Assembly: GCA_012064415.1 (NCBI GenBank)
Contig: SSNU01000227.1
Span: forward strand, 102,736-166,735
Length of the DNA: 64,000 nt
Source: Gyrodactylus bullatarudis
Lineage: Eukaryota; Platyhelminthes; Monogenea; Gyrodactylidea; Gyrodactylidae
Direction of reading: 5' to 3'
In this document: piece by piece, positions 22,901-35,205 of the stretch
Layout: each line of letters opens with the position of its first letter
How positions within the stretch are numbered: position 1 is the first letter of the stretch
Translations under genes and position numbers: made by a program
Notes under the pieces: generated by a model
The model's input: the letters and a program-made list of their open reading frames with translations, nothing else
What the model was told of the DNA's origin: nothing
Database searches by the model: none

Positions 22901-25900
22901 TCGAGAACCGTGAGTAAAATTGTCAAACATCTTTCACCAGTAAAAATTTTTTTAATTTCTTAAAGATCTCAACTCCGAAGAGTTGTTATGGAAATTCTCA
23001 ATTTGGCTGTTCAACCTAGAGCTAGTAACATTGAGATTTGTTGGAAATTCAAGAAGAATCCGGAAATCAAAATTCTACAGATTCCATCGAAAATACGAAG
23101 TGTTTACGCAAATGATCCCCTTGTTGTCTACGGTTGCTGTGACATTTGTAAGTGTTTAAAAATAAAGGTTGAATGTTTTTGTTTCTACAGAAATTTATTT
23201 CCAGCCCTAAAAGATGCTGAAGGAACAGTTGTCCTCAAGTATACAATGAATGATGAAAAATTCGAGTTGAACGAATCTTTCAGCTTCCAAACATCAACAT
23301 TAATCGATAACAAGAATAAACCGCTGCATAGAATTGCTTGCAAGACCCGAATCATGGAGTTAAAGAGTGAACTGTTACGAATAAAGGATGAAAATGCAAG
23401 TAAAGATGCTATAAAAGACATTGAAGAGAAGATGAAGTTGGCATCAATCGAGTGTAACGTCATAAGCCCTGTTACTGGCTTCATATGTGTTGATCCTAAT
23501 TCTCGGAATAAAGGTAGATAAACCTCTTGAAAATCAAAATACCTTAGTAATATAGTCGAATTTTGCTATACAGAACTGGAAACAATCAAAGTTATATCAG
23601 CTCCGACAAGAGAATGTTTGTTTAGAGAATGTAAACTCCTTATTTTACTAGTTTATCATGAAACATTCAATTTAGCCGAGCCTATCAATCTGTGTCATTG
23701 TAAGTTTGATCAAATACCTGATTAATATGATGTATAAATTTGTTCCTAAATTCTTTTTCATCATCTGGATTTTAGATCTTGTGAATTCATGAGAGTTACT
23801 AGAAACATTTCGTTCTAGGTGCTTAGGTAATATATCCCACAGGAACGTCTTATTTGGTAATGGATTAGCCCATGTCGCTGAATGTTACAGCTTAATAATG
23901 GATCCCACCGAGACTGGTACGAAAGAAACTCACAAAGCATTTAGAAATAATCTAAGTATGCATATATGGTAGACATATACGCGCGAATTGTAGTCCAATG
24001 CTCAATCCACTCTCCCAACATCCCATGCAATTAGGATTATTTCTATATGCTGAGGCGTACCCCTAAGGTTTTCTAACTAATGAATAGTGCAGCACCTATA
24101 CTTTAAAAAGTTACTAGAAATATTTCGTTCTAGGTGCTTCGTGAGTCTCTTTCGTACCAGTCTCGGTGGGATCCATCAGTAAGCTGTATAAAGGAAATAA
24201 CTGTCCTTTCAGATTTAGCAACGTTTGCATTCCTGGAATGGAAAGGGCCTGTTGGATCTTGGGATCCAGCAATAGCTGATACCAAGTATTGACAGTGTTG
24301 CTATCAGGGAGGGAACCGTTCAACCTACTGTCTTGAGACTCCTCATCGGCGTTGGGACCTTTGGGGGTAAAACAGAATCAATGTTAAAATTCTCCATTAA
24401 GCGTGTTTTGTATTCGAATTCTGTGAAAAGAATGCCGCGCTGCGGCTTGTTATAACAATTCTTTATTTTATATTATTTTGTACAATTTGTTTTTCTGTTC
24501 TTGCTTGACTCTCGAATTCGACTTTAATATCACTTTATAACTTTCTACTCCACTATACTGTGGTTGTTATTTACTTTGATATTGATTATTACTAGTTCGT
24601 CACTATACTGTGACTCACTGGTGTCATATACTGTGATTGCCTATTTTATTTATTTTATTTATGTTTATAAAAGTTATTCGTTAGATTACTGTAACCACTA
24701 TACTGTGATTACTCTTCATAATACTATGCTACTTGCTTATTGAGCGATACTATGCTGTAACATTCAGCGACATGGGCTAATCCATTACCAAATAAGACGT
24801 TCCTGTGGGATATATTACCTAAGCACCTAGAACGAAATGTTTCTAGTAACCTTTGTAAGTATAGGTGCTGGACTATTCATTAATTCATGAGAGTCTTTTT
24901 ACTGATTCTACATTCGGAAGATATTTATACCTAACCTTCTTAGGGTTACTTGAGCATTTAATTATAAATTATACAAATAAGGGTCTATCTGTTGATTTGT
25001 ATGGTTGCATAATACATATATTCTGGATTTAATTGGAAGCAAGCCTTTTCTACAAATAAATCTTATTCAAAGTGAAAATTGGTCGGCTCACTTCATTGCT
25101 ATATTGAAGTTTCTAGATTCAAATCTCTCAATCAATTGAACAAGTATCGAGTAGCATCTTTTTATTCAAACAAGATCTGGTAATAAGGAATAAGCCTAAA
25201 GTGCAGTCTTTGCCATTGATATAATCTCTCGGCTTTACCTTCGAAGGGAAGATAATGGCTCGGATCTTGACCAAGTTTGACGGGTAATAATCTACTGCTC
25301 TCAACCAGGTTCCCCACTTTGTTAGAACTACTGACGAACTACCTATTTCATCAAAAGCGGCCATGTGGTGCCAATTTTCTGCTAGTAAAACCCTGGGGTC
25401 GAAATAAAACGCATTTTTGATGTTTTTAGAATTCTGGCTTTTGCCAGATAAAATATGCTTTTTGAGAAATTTTGAGGCCCTAAATCGTTGATTACCATTC
25501 TAAATACATTATATCTTTAGTCTTTCTTTGTCAGATATATTTGAAAGAAGTAGTAGGATTTTCCATGATACCTAAATTCCTAATTGAAATTTTATTCCAG
25601 ATGCTCCAAGTTAGTTTCCAAAATTCTTAGAGAGTCCGATCTCTGTTTATTTTCGCTGTCCCTGAGCAAATATTGCAGTATTTTAAAGTGTTAATGAAAC
25701 CATATTTTAAATCAATATTTTTATTTCAGTGCCAAGGTTTAGAAGTGAGTCAAAATTCAGGGTCTAACGTTTATATTCATAAATTTTGGTTCTGTTATAA
25801 AAATGTAATTTTTTATAGAATCAAACTTCATGTAGATATATGAAAAATAGATGAATAGAATAGCTATACGTTGTAGGTCTAGAAAAGGGTATACTATCTT

Positions 25901-28900
25901 CATTGAATAGAGGAACTCATGAAATCTAGAAAAATTCAAAAAAGTGGGGATTTGGCGCTAACTTGAGATTTGAAAAAAAGTTCAGATTATAGGCTGTTTA
26001 AAACATATAATTTGATGTTTTCTTGGGTTTTTAACATTTTTAATATACTGATTTGTAAAAAAAATAGTCAATCCATTATCCTTTATCCAGAAGCCAGGGG
26101 TAAGTCGATTGATTCTTACATCAACTAATAACACGAAGCTAGTCCATATAATGTTTTAGAATTTTAGATCATCAAAAATATGAAATTGATGAATATAATC
26201 TTCAAATCTAGCTACTTTCTAATGTTATCTTTCCTATTAAAGATAAAAGATTTCTTGAAAAATGAAGCTTTAGAGTTTTGATTTGGCGCCAAATTCCTTT
26301 TAATGAAGACAAGGAAATTAAAATTGCTAAATATGGTCTAAAAATTAACCTCAGGATCGAGAAGAAGCCGAATTTTGATCATTTGATCATTTTACTACTT
26401 GAAAAATTTATTTGCAATATTTGGCTTCCTAATTTTATCCTCTTTGACCGACCTCCCACTTTTAATTCATGAAAATAAATTTTTCGCATAATGGAAATTT
26501 GATCTTAATCTTACCCATTTTCATCAATTTCTAATTTTTGCGGATGGAGGAATATTTTTGTAAAAATTCAAAAATTCTCAACATCCTATTTACTAGCTTT
26601 ACACCAAAATTATTTCAATTTTTAGAATTAAAAAAATAAAATTAAACTCTCTTCAGCTGCACCAATACAAATACATTATGAATCACAGAAATTCTATAAT
26701 TAAGAATAATGCAATACTCACATATATATGAGAGATGCAAAAAGCAATTCTGCATCTAATAGAGCCTTTTTCATTATTCTAAGACGGAAAAAGATCATCT
26801 TGCTTATAAATTATTATTTTACTATTCAATTTTATGGGACCAGATATAGACTAAAAGATTTGTTTATGTCCAAGATAATTTACCACTGACAAATGTTTTA
26901 CTTTGACGACAATAGTTTAAAAAATAGAAAATTTTATTTCAATCAAATTTTTTGAAAATGAATTCATCAATTCAAAAAAATAAGCTTTTCAATTACTCAA
27001 AAGGGGTTCTTTTACTCATGAAAAAGCTGTAATTGGAAATGATTTGATAAAAAAGTAAACAGCTCATGTGTTGTAGTTAAAGATTAATTACTCCAGTTGC
27101 TTCAGTTCAATGTAAGTTAAAACTAGAGATTTTGAAATTTTAAATTAAAAATAATCTATTTCAGATGCTCCAAGTTAGTTTTTCAGTTAATCATTTAACC
27201 TTATCTAATGAATGGAGATATCTATCTAATCTTTACCAATCAAAAACTAAGAGTATTCTAAAGTTTAAAGTCTCAACCGCCTGAACCCTCTTTTAAAAGG
27301 CGCAAAATCTAAACAGACTAAGATCATGCGATTAAATGTAATTGGAAATTTGAAATTCAAACTATGTCTCGAAAACAGCGGAAGAATGAAGTTAGATCTC
27401 AAAATATGGATCAAAAACATGATTTAAAAATCTTTCAATCTCCCACTTGTGAGATAGAAGAGCTTATTTGTGAAAATCTTGGAATCTCTTTCTTTTTCCG
27501 AAAAATCAGCTCGTCATCAATATTAGCAGTTTTAAACGTATACAGCATTTTAAAGATTAATTCAATGAATATTCTGAAAACAAAGAAACGAAATTCTTCT
27601 TGAATTTCTTTTATTTAGTCCTTACATTGTCTTCAAATTGTAAAATAAGGCCTCATAATGCGGATTTCAGATAATCATCTTAGTTTCGACTAAAAATTTG
27701 AGTTTCACAACCTCATATCATATCTTAGCTTTATCATATACACCTAGTCAATATGAAGATGCGAATTTTAATATATTTATGAATTTTACAAAATTCTAAA
27801 ATTTTTTCATATTTATTATTATAATAATTATCTTTCATTGTGGAAGCAAGTCGAATTAATCCCATGAACTAAATAAAATTCTAATATTCTAGTGGGTAGA
27901 GGTGAGTCGAAAGCTTAAAAATTCATAATATAAAGTTAGATGATATGAAGATGAGAATTTACTTCTAACCCACTAGCAATAGAGAGTCAAATAATATTCA
28001 ACTCACGGTGGCAGATGTAGACGCGTTTCGTCCATATTAAGGCTCGTCTTTACAGTGTACACCATAGCCAGGATTCGAACCCGTGTCTTCAATGTTGTAA
28101 GAATTCGTGGTGATAGAAAGGAATCTTCTGTTTTCAGGAAAAAATTATTAAATTTAGGATCATTCCCCTTAGTGATAAGCAATTAATTCAAATTTTTCTA
28201 TTTCCCACAATAATAACGAATTTCTGTGAATTTCTGCAGCCCAATTTTAATTCTTTGTCTAATGCTGATGTCGAATATCTTGATTTAACTGCTCCAAATT
28301 TTTGAAATCGATAAAATTTTTGAGCTCAAAAGTTGAAATAGTGGAAATTTGGTGCCTATTAGAAGTTCGAGAAACGGCATAATTTTGGTCAGATTGAATT
28401 TTTTTCATTATGTAATTCAGAAAATAATTTTTTCCTGACTTTTCGAAGAAAAATATTGAGTTTCTTGTAAAAAAAGTAAGTTCTCAATGTCAATTAGGTT
28501 TACATCTGAGGAAACCTAAACAAGTTACGTTTGTCCGGATTTTCAATTAAATTTTCGCTTTCGCTGATACCGTATTACCAACCAACTGCGTAGATTTAAT
28601 CTTAGTTTTTCTAGCAGCTAGTCAATGTAAGTTAAATAAAAAGCTTCATAGCAGGCTTTAAAATTGCCTTTTCATAGTATCATATGAACAAAATCACAAA
28701 TTTAAATTTTTTATAATCAAAATGTAGAAATTACAGTATTTCAGACATTAGACCTACTAGAAAAGTGTGGTCACAGGTAATCACTAATTAGGATATCTTA
28801 CAACTCACGAGAGTACTCACTTTTCTGATAAAATTTAGTACTCAGATCGTATACGACCTCTAAATCAACAGTTTTAGGCGATCGCTGCATTTTAACGGGT

Positions 28901-31900
28901 TCGAAGGGGTTAATTGATAACCTATTAGGGTGTTAGCCTGCTTAAACATTATACAATTAAACTCTAGAGAAGGCTTGTTATTTACTTACAAATATGTAGG
29001 ATTTCTATACGATATAACAAATCTAAACCTAATTTATAATTATTTTTTGTTTATACTTGGTGTAAAAATTTGGCGATTTGGGTATTTTCGAAATTTTTCT
29101 GAATCTGAAAACCCTAGTTAAAATTTATTTTGAAGTTTTCGAGGCGTAATATAGAGTTTTCTCATTTTTTAGCTGGACCATGTGAGTCTTAATATAATCT
29201 ATCGAATCTTTAAGTAATAAAATTTTTAATTTAAATTCATGAAACCGATTATGTATACTAAATATGCATTGCGTATGAGTCATATTCATTAACTAAGGAA
29301 TTAGGAAGTATTGGGTATGAACTGATTGTAACATTTATTCATTGCGCGTTTTCGGATAAATAAAGAAATGATTAAAATTTTAAAAAAAGAAAAAATTTTT
29401 GTTTCAATTTGTTTTTAATAATTATAAATTATAATCAGGGGTAAATTGGTGAGAATGGAAAATTTCTATTGAATGATTTACAAACTAGATAGATTCACGG
29501 TCTACTTCAGTCTTCACTTTGGGTTGTGAATAAGGTATTATTATTACAGATTCAGAAAAATTGATTTTTTTTTTCAATTGAATTTTGGTTAATGCAAATT
29601 TTTATCATCTGGCAGTGGATTGTTGTTGGTATCTTTAAGAAAATATTTTGAATTGGTTTACAAATTTTAATTCTAAGTAGAATGAAGAAAAATTGCTTGT
29701 TTGAAATTCTAGAACTATTAGTATAGGTCAGATATGTATGAAATTTTAAAGTTGTTCCTCCTCAAATTCGATTTAATAAAGCTTTTTAAGATTTTTAAAA
29801 TGGTCTATTCTACATTATCTCTATAGTTCAATACCTTGCTCAGACTTTGATCCTGAATCCAAAGCTTCGTGGGCTTCCTACACAGGTACAGTATCTAAAC
29901 CATAGGAAAAAATTCGTGCGCTATTCACCAATGAATTTTTAAAAAAGGTCTTGATTCTGATATCATAACATGGAAAATTAAATCTTCTTATTAAAGAACT
30001 TTTATAAGTCTCTTTTCATTAATAAAAATTAAGTCTGGGATTTAATATTCTAAAATCTGCACAAAATGAAATACAATGAAATTCCAAAAGTTTTATATTT
30101 CTTTTACACATATTTATTATAGAATCTTTAATTTATATCCTCAGCTCTCGAAAGTAAACGAAAAAAATTTATCCTCTCAAAACATAAAAAATTAATGTTA
30201 TCTTTTTTTAAGCTAGACAAAGTGAGTTCTTCTAAAGTTCAACAAATGAAAATCTACGATTAACCCTTCATATTGCATTGTTCGGCTATTAGAACACTTT
30301 CTCGAACGATAATACTTAAATAGTTTGAGATAAATATTGACAAACTTCTTCAAATACACTGTAAACTCACTAAGTGGATCTCAAAACTAGAATTTCTCAA
30401 ATGATTTTATGAAGTGATTCATTTTTGAAATTATCTATTTTAATTATTAAGAGAAAACTTACCTTATTCATAGAACTCTATGGTGAGCTTCATTCAAGAC
30501 AATACTTGATAATATAAATTAAACTGTAATTGAAATGAATGAAACTTTAAATTCCAGATATTCATATGAGTATAGGTTAGTATTAGACCTCGAAGAAGAT
30601 TTAAAAACATTTACTCTAAGTAGAAAATATCCTAAAATCTCAAAGTCTCCATCTTGCTAAAACTGAAAATTTATTTTCGACATCAGAAATAAATTTTGAT
30701 TTATCATATTTAGAAAAACAACAATATTATTAAAATTTAAACATTATTTGTTTTAAATCACCAAATAGTAAAAAAATTAATTACAGTTACAAAGAATTGA
30801 ATAATGAAATTGATTTTCAAAATTTAGAATCCTTCAATAGACCTGGATTATTATCTGAAGACAAGCTCCCTCTTAACAGTGATGTTGTTAATCATTTCTT
30901 GTATCTTCGTAATCAAGGAGATAGGAAAAAGTATTATGCCAACGTTTTCTTATAATTACCCCGAATATATAGGCTCTGAATATTTAATTTTTTGGCAAAT
31001 TCTTTTGTTGTGAAAAAATTTATTTTTTGTCTACATACAAAAGGGTTGAAAAAAATTTCAAGTATCAGAGTGTAATGATCAGACTAATATCAAGGGTATA
31101 ATGTCACATATTAGGTCTAAATTGAACTACACAAAAAGTCTTCTCTACCTCCAATAATTCCAGAATGTTCTAATTAGATTTCTTGAATGGCTTATTTACT
31201 CATTATTTTGTTATTTTGACTATTCAACCATATTAATAGAATCTATGTATTGCAAAATTATCCAGAGAACTATAAATTTAAATTTTTAATAGAAATTTTA
31301 TAACAAAAAATATTGCATTTATTAATTCAGATTATGAAAATATTTATTGACAGCTCAATAAAAATAAAAATTGTTTATTAACAGTCTTTTTGAATAAAAT
31401 TTAATAATTTATTCTTTTTCTTTTCAGATGTTCCATGTAAGTATTACTGACTCTTTGAATATCTTTAATCTCAGATAGATAATTTCTAGATTAGTTATCC
31501 GAATTGTTTAAATTGTAATAAGAGTATTCTCTAAAATTGAATATTCTTTTAAGCTTATGATAGTGAGTTAGGAGAAATTTATTCTTGTCATAAATTAACC
31601 TCTTAAAATATACTACTATATACTATAAGCTTTATTACTAAATATCCACTTGACTTCCAAATCCTCTGAGCCTCTCATTCGAAACTGAAAATTTTTTGAG
31701 AATTTTTTTCTTCAAATCGTAAGATGTGGCAACATGAGTAGGATTCCAAATAATTTCTGAAAAAATTGAGGTTTTCATATCAACCAGCTTTATGTTGACT
31801 TCAGAATATAAAGTTTAGATGAATAAAATAAATTCTGATATACAGAGATTCTCTTATCCTGGTAGGAGAAATTGATTCAAGATTTATGATTCAACCATAA

Positions 31901-34900
31901 GGTAAAATATATATCATTTAAAATCGTTCTAAAAATACTAAACTTTGGATTTAATTTCAACTGAGTTATTTAGCAAAATGGTAGGATTAAACTTATTTAT
32001 ATTATCAATAGTGGAATGTATAAAGAAAAGTAAGTCCATTGAGACCTAGATTTCTTCTTAGAATAATATTCAATGGATATTATTCATCTAGAGGAATAAT
32101 AATTACAGAAATATGTTTTAATTTTCAGATTCAAGTAAGGGATTTATTAATAAACGAACTTAAAGATATATGTTACAGTGATTCTGAGTCTGTAGACTCT
32201 CTAGTAAATAAGGGAATCTGGAACTCGGTATTCAGATTCCCTGATTAGCTATTCCCTATTTACCAGCTAGTAACAGTGAATCTGGAAACCTTAGGAATTC
32301 TGCAGAATCCCTGGGCAACAATCAGTGAGTCTGCAGAATTAGTATTGTTAATTTTAACTACTAAGTTTTTAGCCCTAAATTTCCATTGGTATGAATAAAA
32401 TACACTGCTCTTGGTCAATGCTAGTGTTTAACCGAATACACAAGTATTTTCAGAATTGAAGGATAAGTTTAAAATAAAGTTAAAAAGAAATTTTCTGAGT
32501 CTGTTGGTTATCGGGCTTATTTTATTTAGCTCAAATATAGAGCCAGAGCTTCATATGATTTGACAGCAGTGACGAGTTAATGCGAATTTTGAATAACGGC
32601 GTCTTACACTATTCTTGATTTCATAACAGATTTTCAAATAGATTAATGTTATCACAAAAACATTGAAATACATTCATGCTGCTTCTACATGAATTTAAAT
32701 ATAAAATTTTAAGTTTTCAAATGAATAATTATAATTAGTTTCCAGAATCCCTAAGAGTCTGCAGACTCACTGATTGTTGCCCAGGAATTCTGCAGAATTC
32801 CTAAATTTTCCAGATTCACTATTACTAGCTTATAAATAGTGAATAGCTAATCAGGGAATCTGAATACCGAGTTCCAGATTCCCTTATTTACTAGGGAGTC
32901 TGCTGACTCACATAAGTTTTCAGAATCCCTGTAGCATATATATTTAATATATTCTAGATATTTTGACACGTTAGTTAATCATGCTAAAGTTAAATTATTA
33001 ATTTTAGTATCCCATTCCATTCAACTTTACGGGTTTTTACAAATGGTTTTGGTCCAGAATGGTTTTCAGTCTATTTTTACATCTAAAAGTCACAATTTTC
33101 AGCCTAATCTAATGAAAACGGTCATCCGACATGAAATCATGAAATTTGAGATAGCAGGCATATTTTTTCTTAGTCATCCTGTTTTTATAAGGACCCTTTT
33201 TTAACCTTTAAAGACTCACTGTGCCTTTGAAAGCGCGTATCAATTAAGCAACTCATTATTAATTACACGGCGTGTCAATTTTTTTTCGATCTGGAGGTAT
33301 CAAAATAAACTAAAATGATCCTGATCCGAAATTTGACGCAGATTCTGTATCTGGTCTCAGAATTCACGAATTGAATTCAGTTTTGGAGATATTCGCAAAA
33401 AACGAAAATTTCGAATTTTCCCAAAACTGGAGTTACTAATTGATCAAAATCATTAAGAGAAATTAACTAATTGCCCAACAACTGGATATCATTAAATAGA
33501 AAATTAAATTCTGCGTCGATTGATGTATGTATGAACGGGATAAAGAGAAAAAATTTGCGCAAAAAATAAAATCAAGTAAAATTTATTGAAAAAAAACATA
33601 AAATTTGAGTGAAAATTTGTGTTTTCAAATTAACTCACGGCTTCAAATAGATCAAATTTCAAAATTTTCTTGGACAACCTAGATCGAAATTTTCTCCTCT
33701 TTCGATTAAGACCACTCTCAACTCTGTCAGACATCGTCTTCAGGTGTAAAATTGGACTTTTTAAGATGTTGTTCAACATTGGTATTTCTATTTAATATAC
33801 TGTACCATATATTGTATATCCATATTGTAAACTCTTTTCGGCAATTAAAAAATCTTTTGAATAATATATACAGAGAACATTTAGAAATAATGAATTAGAT
33901 TAACGAAATGAAACTCACTTCATCTTTTGGGCTCAAAATGTCCCATACGAATCAAGTCTAGACAATGCATGGCATGCTTTACAACACAACCAATCAGGTT
34001 AGAGGTCAAACTTAACTATGAGCCAATGAAATAGGCAGTTTTTTTCGAGTTTAATCATGTGATTTTCTCAATTAACTCTTTCTTTATCAAATCATGGATA
34101 GACCTTTTTAGTATAGGAATTATTTTATATTTTTGAAAGATATGAAACTCTGAAAATTATATTGGAAAAAATTTATTATCATGAAAATGAATTTAGAAAA
34201 ATAGCTGATTTTCATATTACAAGCATCTTAAGTGAGGGTTGAAAATCCACAATTAATTGAAAAAGAGCTGTTAAACTTCTATCTTTCAAAAATATAAAAT
34301 AAAAATTGAATCAATTGAAAATATCATGAATTCTTGTAGAAAATGTAAACACCACTTAAAAGTAATAGGCTTTAATTTCGCAATTTTTAAACTTTTTTGT
34401 ATTGGCATCACTTCTAAGAAAAGGTTTGATCTAAGAGAGATTTCACACCTAGAATTCTTATTTATCTAGGCATCAGTGATTAATATTCTAAACTTAATAG
34501 ACGTATAGAAGAATATTAGAACTAAGAAAAATTTCCTCTTTCAAGCGCAATGGGATAATACGGAGCAAGATGAAATTAAAGAGATTAAAGATGATTTGCT
34601 GGCATTGATTGATTATCAAAATTTCGATGGAACATGGACACTAAATCAAGATCTGGGCGCATTGTTGAATTCTATTAATAAGTCGAAAAGTGTGAAAGAT
34701 CTGATGGACCTAAACAAAACTGGTAGTAAGTATTTCAAAAGAAGCCCATGAATTTTTTTAATTTCCAAAATTAGTCCTAGATAATTCTAATCAATACTTT
34801 TCTATAATATATAGTCGATGCAGACATATTCTTAACATTGCTAATTATTGCTGTTTTCAATGTAAAGTTTGCTGATAAAGAAATTGAATGGAGCATGATT

Positions 34901-34993
34901 GCGGATAACGCTAAGGAAGCTGTGATGAGAGAAATTTCGAAAGAAAGGTTGGACGAAACCTTGGAACTGTTATCAAATGAAATAAGGAAATGA
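19917..34993 (+). CDS. VIT-VWA protein A with a microexon-coded linker
   Basis: Main exons: 19917-20171, 20210-20623, 22061-22416, 22589-22909, 22966-23147, 23205-23513, 23574-23630, then microexons from 23676 to about 32134, then 34546-34725 and 34815-34993. The VIT-like N-terminus (about residues 1-225; ILNVESVLSFEN, ADFEFPFIASASIYYFEMK) precedes a VWA domain with a complete MIDAS: DRSGSMNG, the Thr of GGTQML, and ITDGDI. A beta-rich region follows, ending ISPVTGFICVDPN. The C-terminal domain has DYQNFDGTWTL and KEIEWSMIADNA. This is the VWA5A/ITIH/PARP4-type architecture. No signal peptide is seen, so it is probably intracellular; the function is unknown. With the eleven better-supported linker microexons after the one at 23676 the product is about 796 aa. 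Introns up to 2.9 kb hold repeats and retroelement relics. Confidence 0.85.
20624..22060 (+). other. Intron of VIT-VWA A with dispersed repeat
   Basis: This 1.4 kb intron has no counterpart in gene B, where the flanking exons are fused. About 21720-22030 belongs to the dispersed palindromic family of 62164-62580. It was either gained in A or lost in B; gene C also has an intron here (59188-60849). Confidence 0.65.
23676..32134 (+). CDS. Microexon array of VIT-VWA gene A
   Basis: Each candidate is preceded by AG and followed by a GTRAGT, GTTAGT or similar donor, is a multiple of 3, and is read in phase 1: 23676-23699 (24 nt), 25601-25609, 25730-25744 (15), 26091-26099, 27165-27173, 27893-27901, 28618-28626 (or 12 nt from 28615), 29173-29181, 30213-30221, 30558-30575 (18, weaker), 31428-31436, 31554-31562, 32012-32029 (18, weaker), 32129-32134 (6, weaker). 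All without a stated length are 9 nt. Spliced in order they contain no stop and join the exon at 34546 in phase. They add triplets such as YAP, KAR, DAP, MGR, SGP, SRQ, DVP. The 9-mer ATGCTCCAA occurs twice (25601, 27165) with the same flanks, indicating exon duplication. Genes B and C have related chains. Confidence 0.65.
23795..24850. mobile_element. Retroelement relic with inverted 96-nt ends
   Basis: Arm 23795-23890 is an exact reverse complement of 24755-24850. A second inverted pair lies inside: 23899-23940 against about 24137-24178 ('ggatcccaccgagactggta'). The terminal motif 'ttcgttctaggtgctt' recurs at 24123 in direct orientation. About 24114-24400 on the minus strand encodes a short gag-like peptide (DSNTVNTWYQLLLDPKIQQA) with a frame break near 24365. 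About 24550-24760 has six loose copies of 'actatactgtga'. This resembles rearranged LTR-retroelement material, not an intact element. It sits in an intron of VIT-VWA A. Confidence 0.6.
25128..25400 (-). pseudogene. hAT-type transposase fragment
   Basis: A minus-strand frame reads AENWHHMAAFDEIG, then TKWGTWLRAVDYYPSN. The 'T(R/K)WGTWL.A..YY..N' block is typical of hAT-like transposase proteins in many invertebrates. Only about 90 residues remain, with no catalytic region, so this is a dead fragment in an intron of VIT-VWA A. No inverted ends were identified. Confidence 0.5.
27741..27965. repeat. Fragments of the palindromic MITE family
   Basis: About 27741-27800 ('tatacacctagtcaatatga', then 'aattttacaaaattct') matches the left end of the element at 62164-62580. 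About 27925-27965 repeats the same end once more. Intronic. Confidence 0.5.
27995..28100 (-). repeat. SINE-like fragment with a pol III B box
   Basis: On the minus strand, 28071-28081 reads GGTTCGAATCC, a perfect tRNA-type B box (GGTTCGANNCC). It is followed by a stretch containing 'gacgaaacgcgtc' (about 28017-28031). A related copy of the tail lies at 45490-45565. No A box or tRNA fold could be found, so this is a SINE remnant and not a tRNA gene. Confidence 0.55.
29320..29665. repeat. Dispersed repeat, copy 2
   Basis: Second copy of the element at 6745-7025, same orientation and diverged, in an intron of VIT-VWA A. Confidence 0.6.
32166..32940. repeat. Large imperfect inverted repeat
   Basis: The arm at about 32166-32340 is the reverse complement of about 32756-32940 with scattered mismatches and small indels, separated by about 415 nt. 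Within the arms are smaller palindromes, such as 'gagtctgcagactc' (32753-32767) and 'aattctgcagaatt', and repeats of 'gggaatctg'. The composition is distinct from the surrounding DNA. It sits in the last large intron of VIT-VWA A. Confidence 0.75.
33290..33365. repeat. Short dispersed repeat, copy 2
   Basis: Second copy of the repeat at 16870-16945. Confidence 0.6.
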
Positions 34994-35205
34994 TATATTG
35001 ATGAATGAAAAAAAACTACTCATAAGTATAGTTTTTCCAAATTTTTCTCTTCATTAATCTTTGTCATATGTTGAAAATATAATGATGAATTGAATGGTGA
35101 ACAAACCAAATCAAATTTATTAAAGAAAGAATTGATGATGAATCGAAATTCAAATTTTAGAAAGTAGAAAGAACTTTTAAAAAGAAAACTTGAAAAATCG
35201 AGCTT

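Noticed and set aside
28060..28100. tRNA gene suggested by the GGTTCGAATCC box
   Set aside because: No cloverleaf, anticodon stem or A box can be drawn around it; it belongs to a SINE-like repeat.
29511..29534. 24-nt exon candidate in VIT-VWA A
   Set aside because: In the phase shared by all other microexons it contains TAA.
30259..30275. Second piggyBac-type end (TTAACCCTTCAT)
   Set aside because: Only one end is seen; no convincing partner in reverse orientation nearby.
32039..32248. 69-aa open frame
   Set aside because: Runs into the inverted repeat; contains candidate microexons but no domain of its own.
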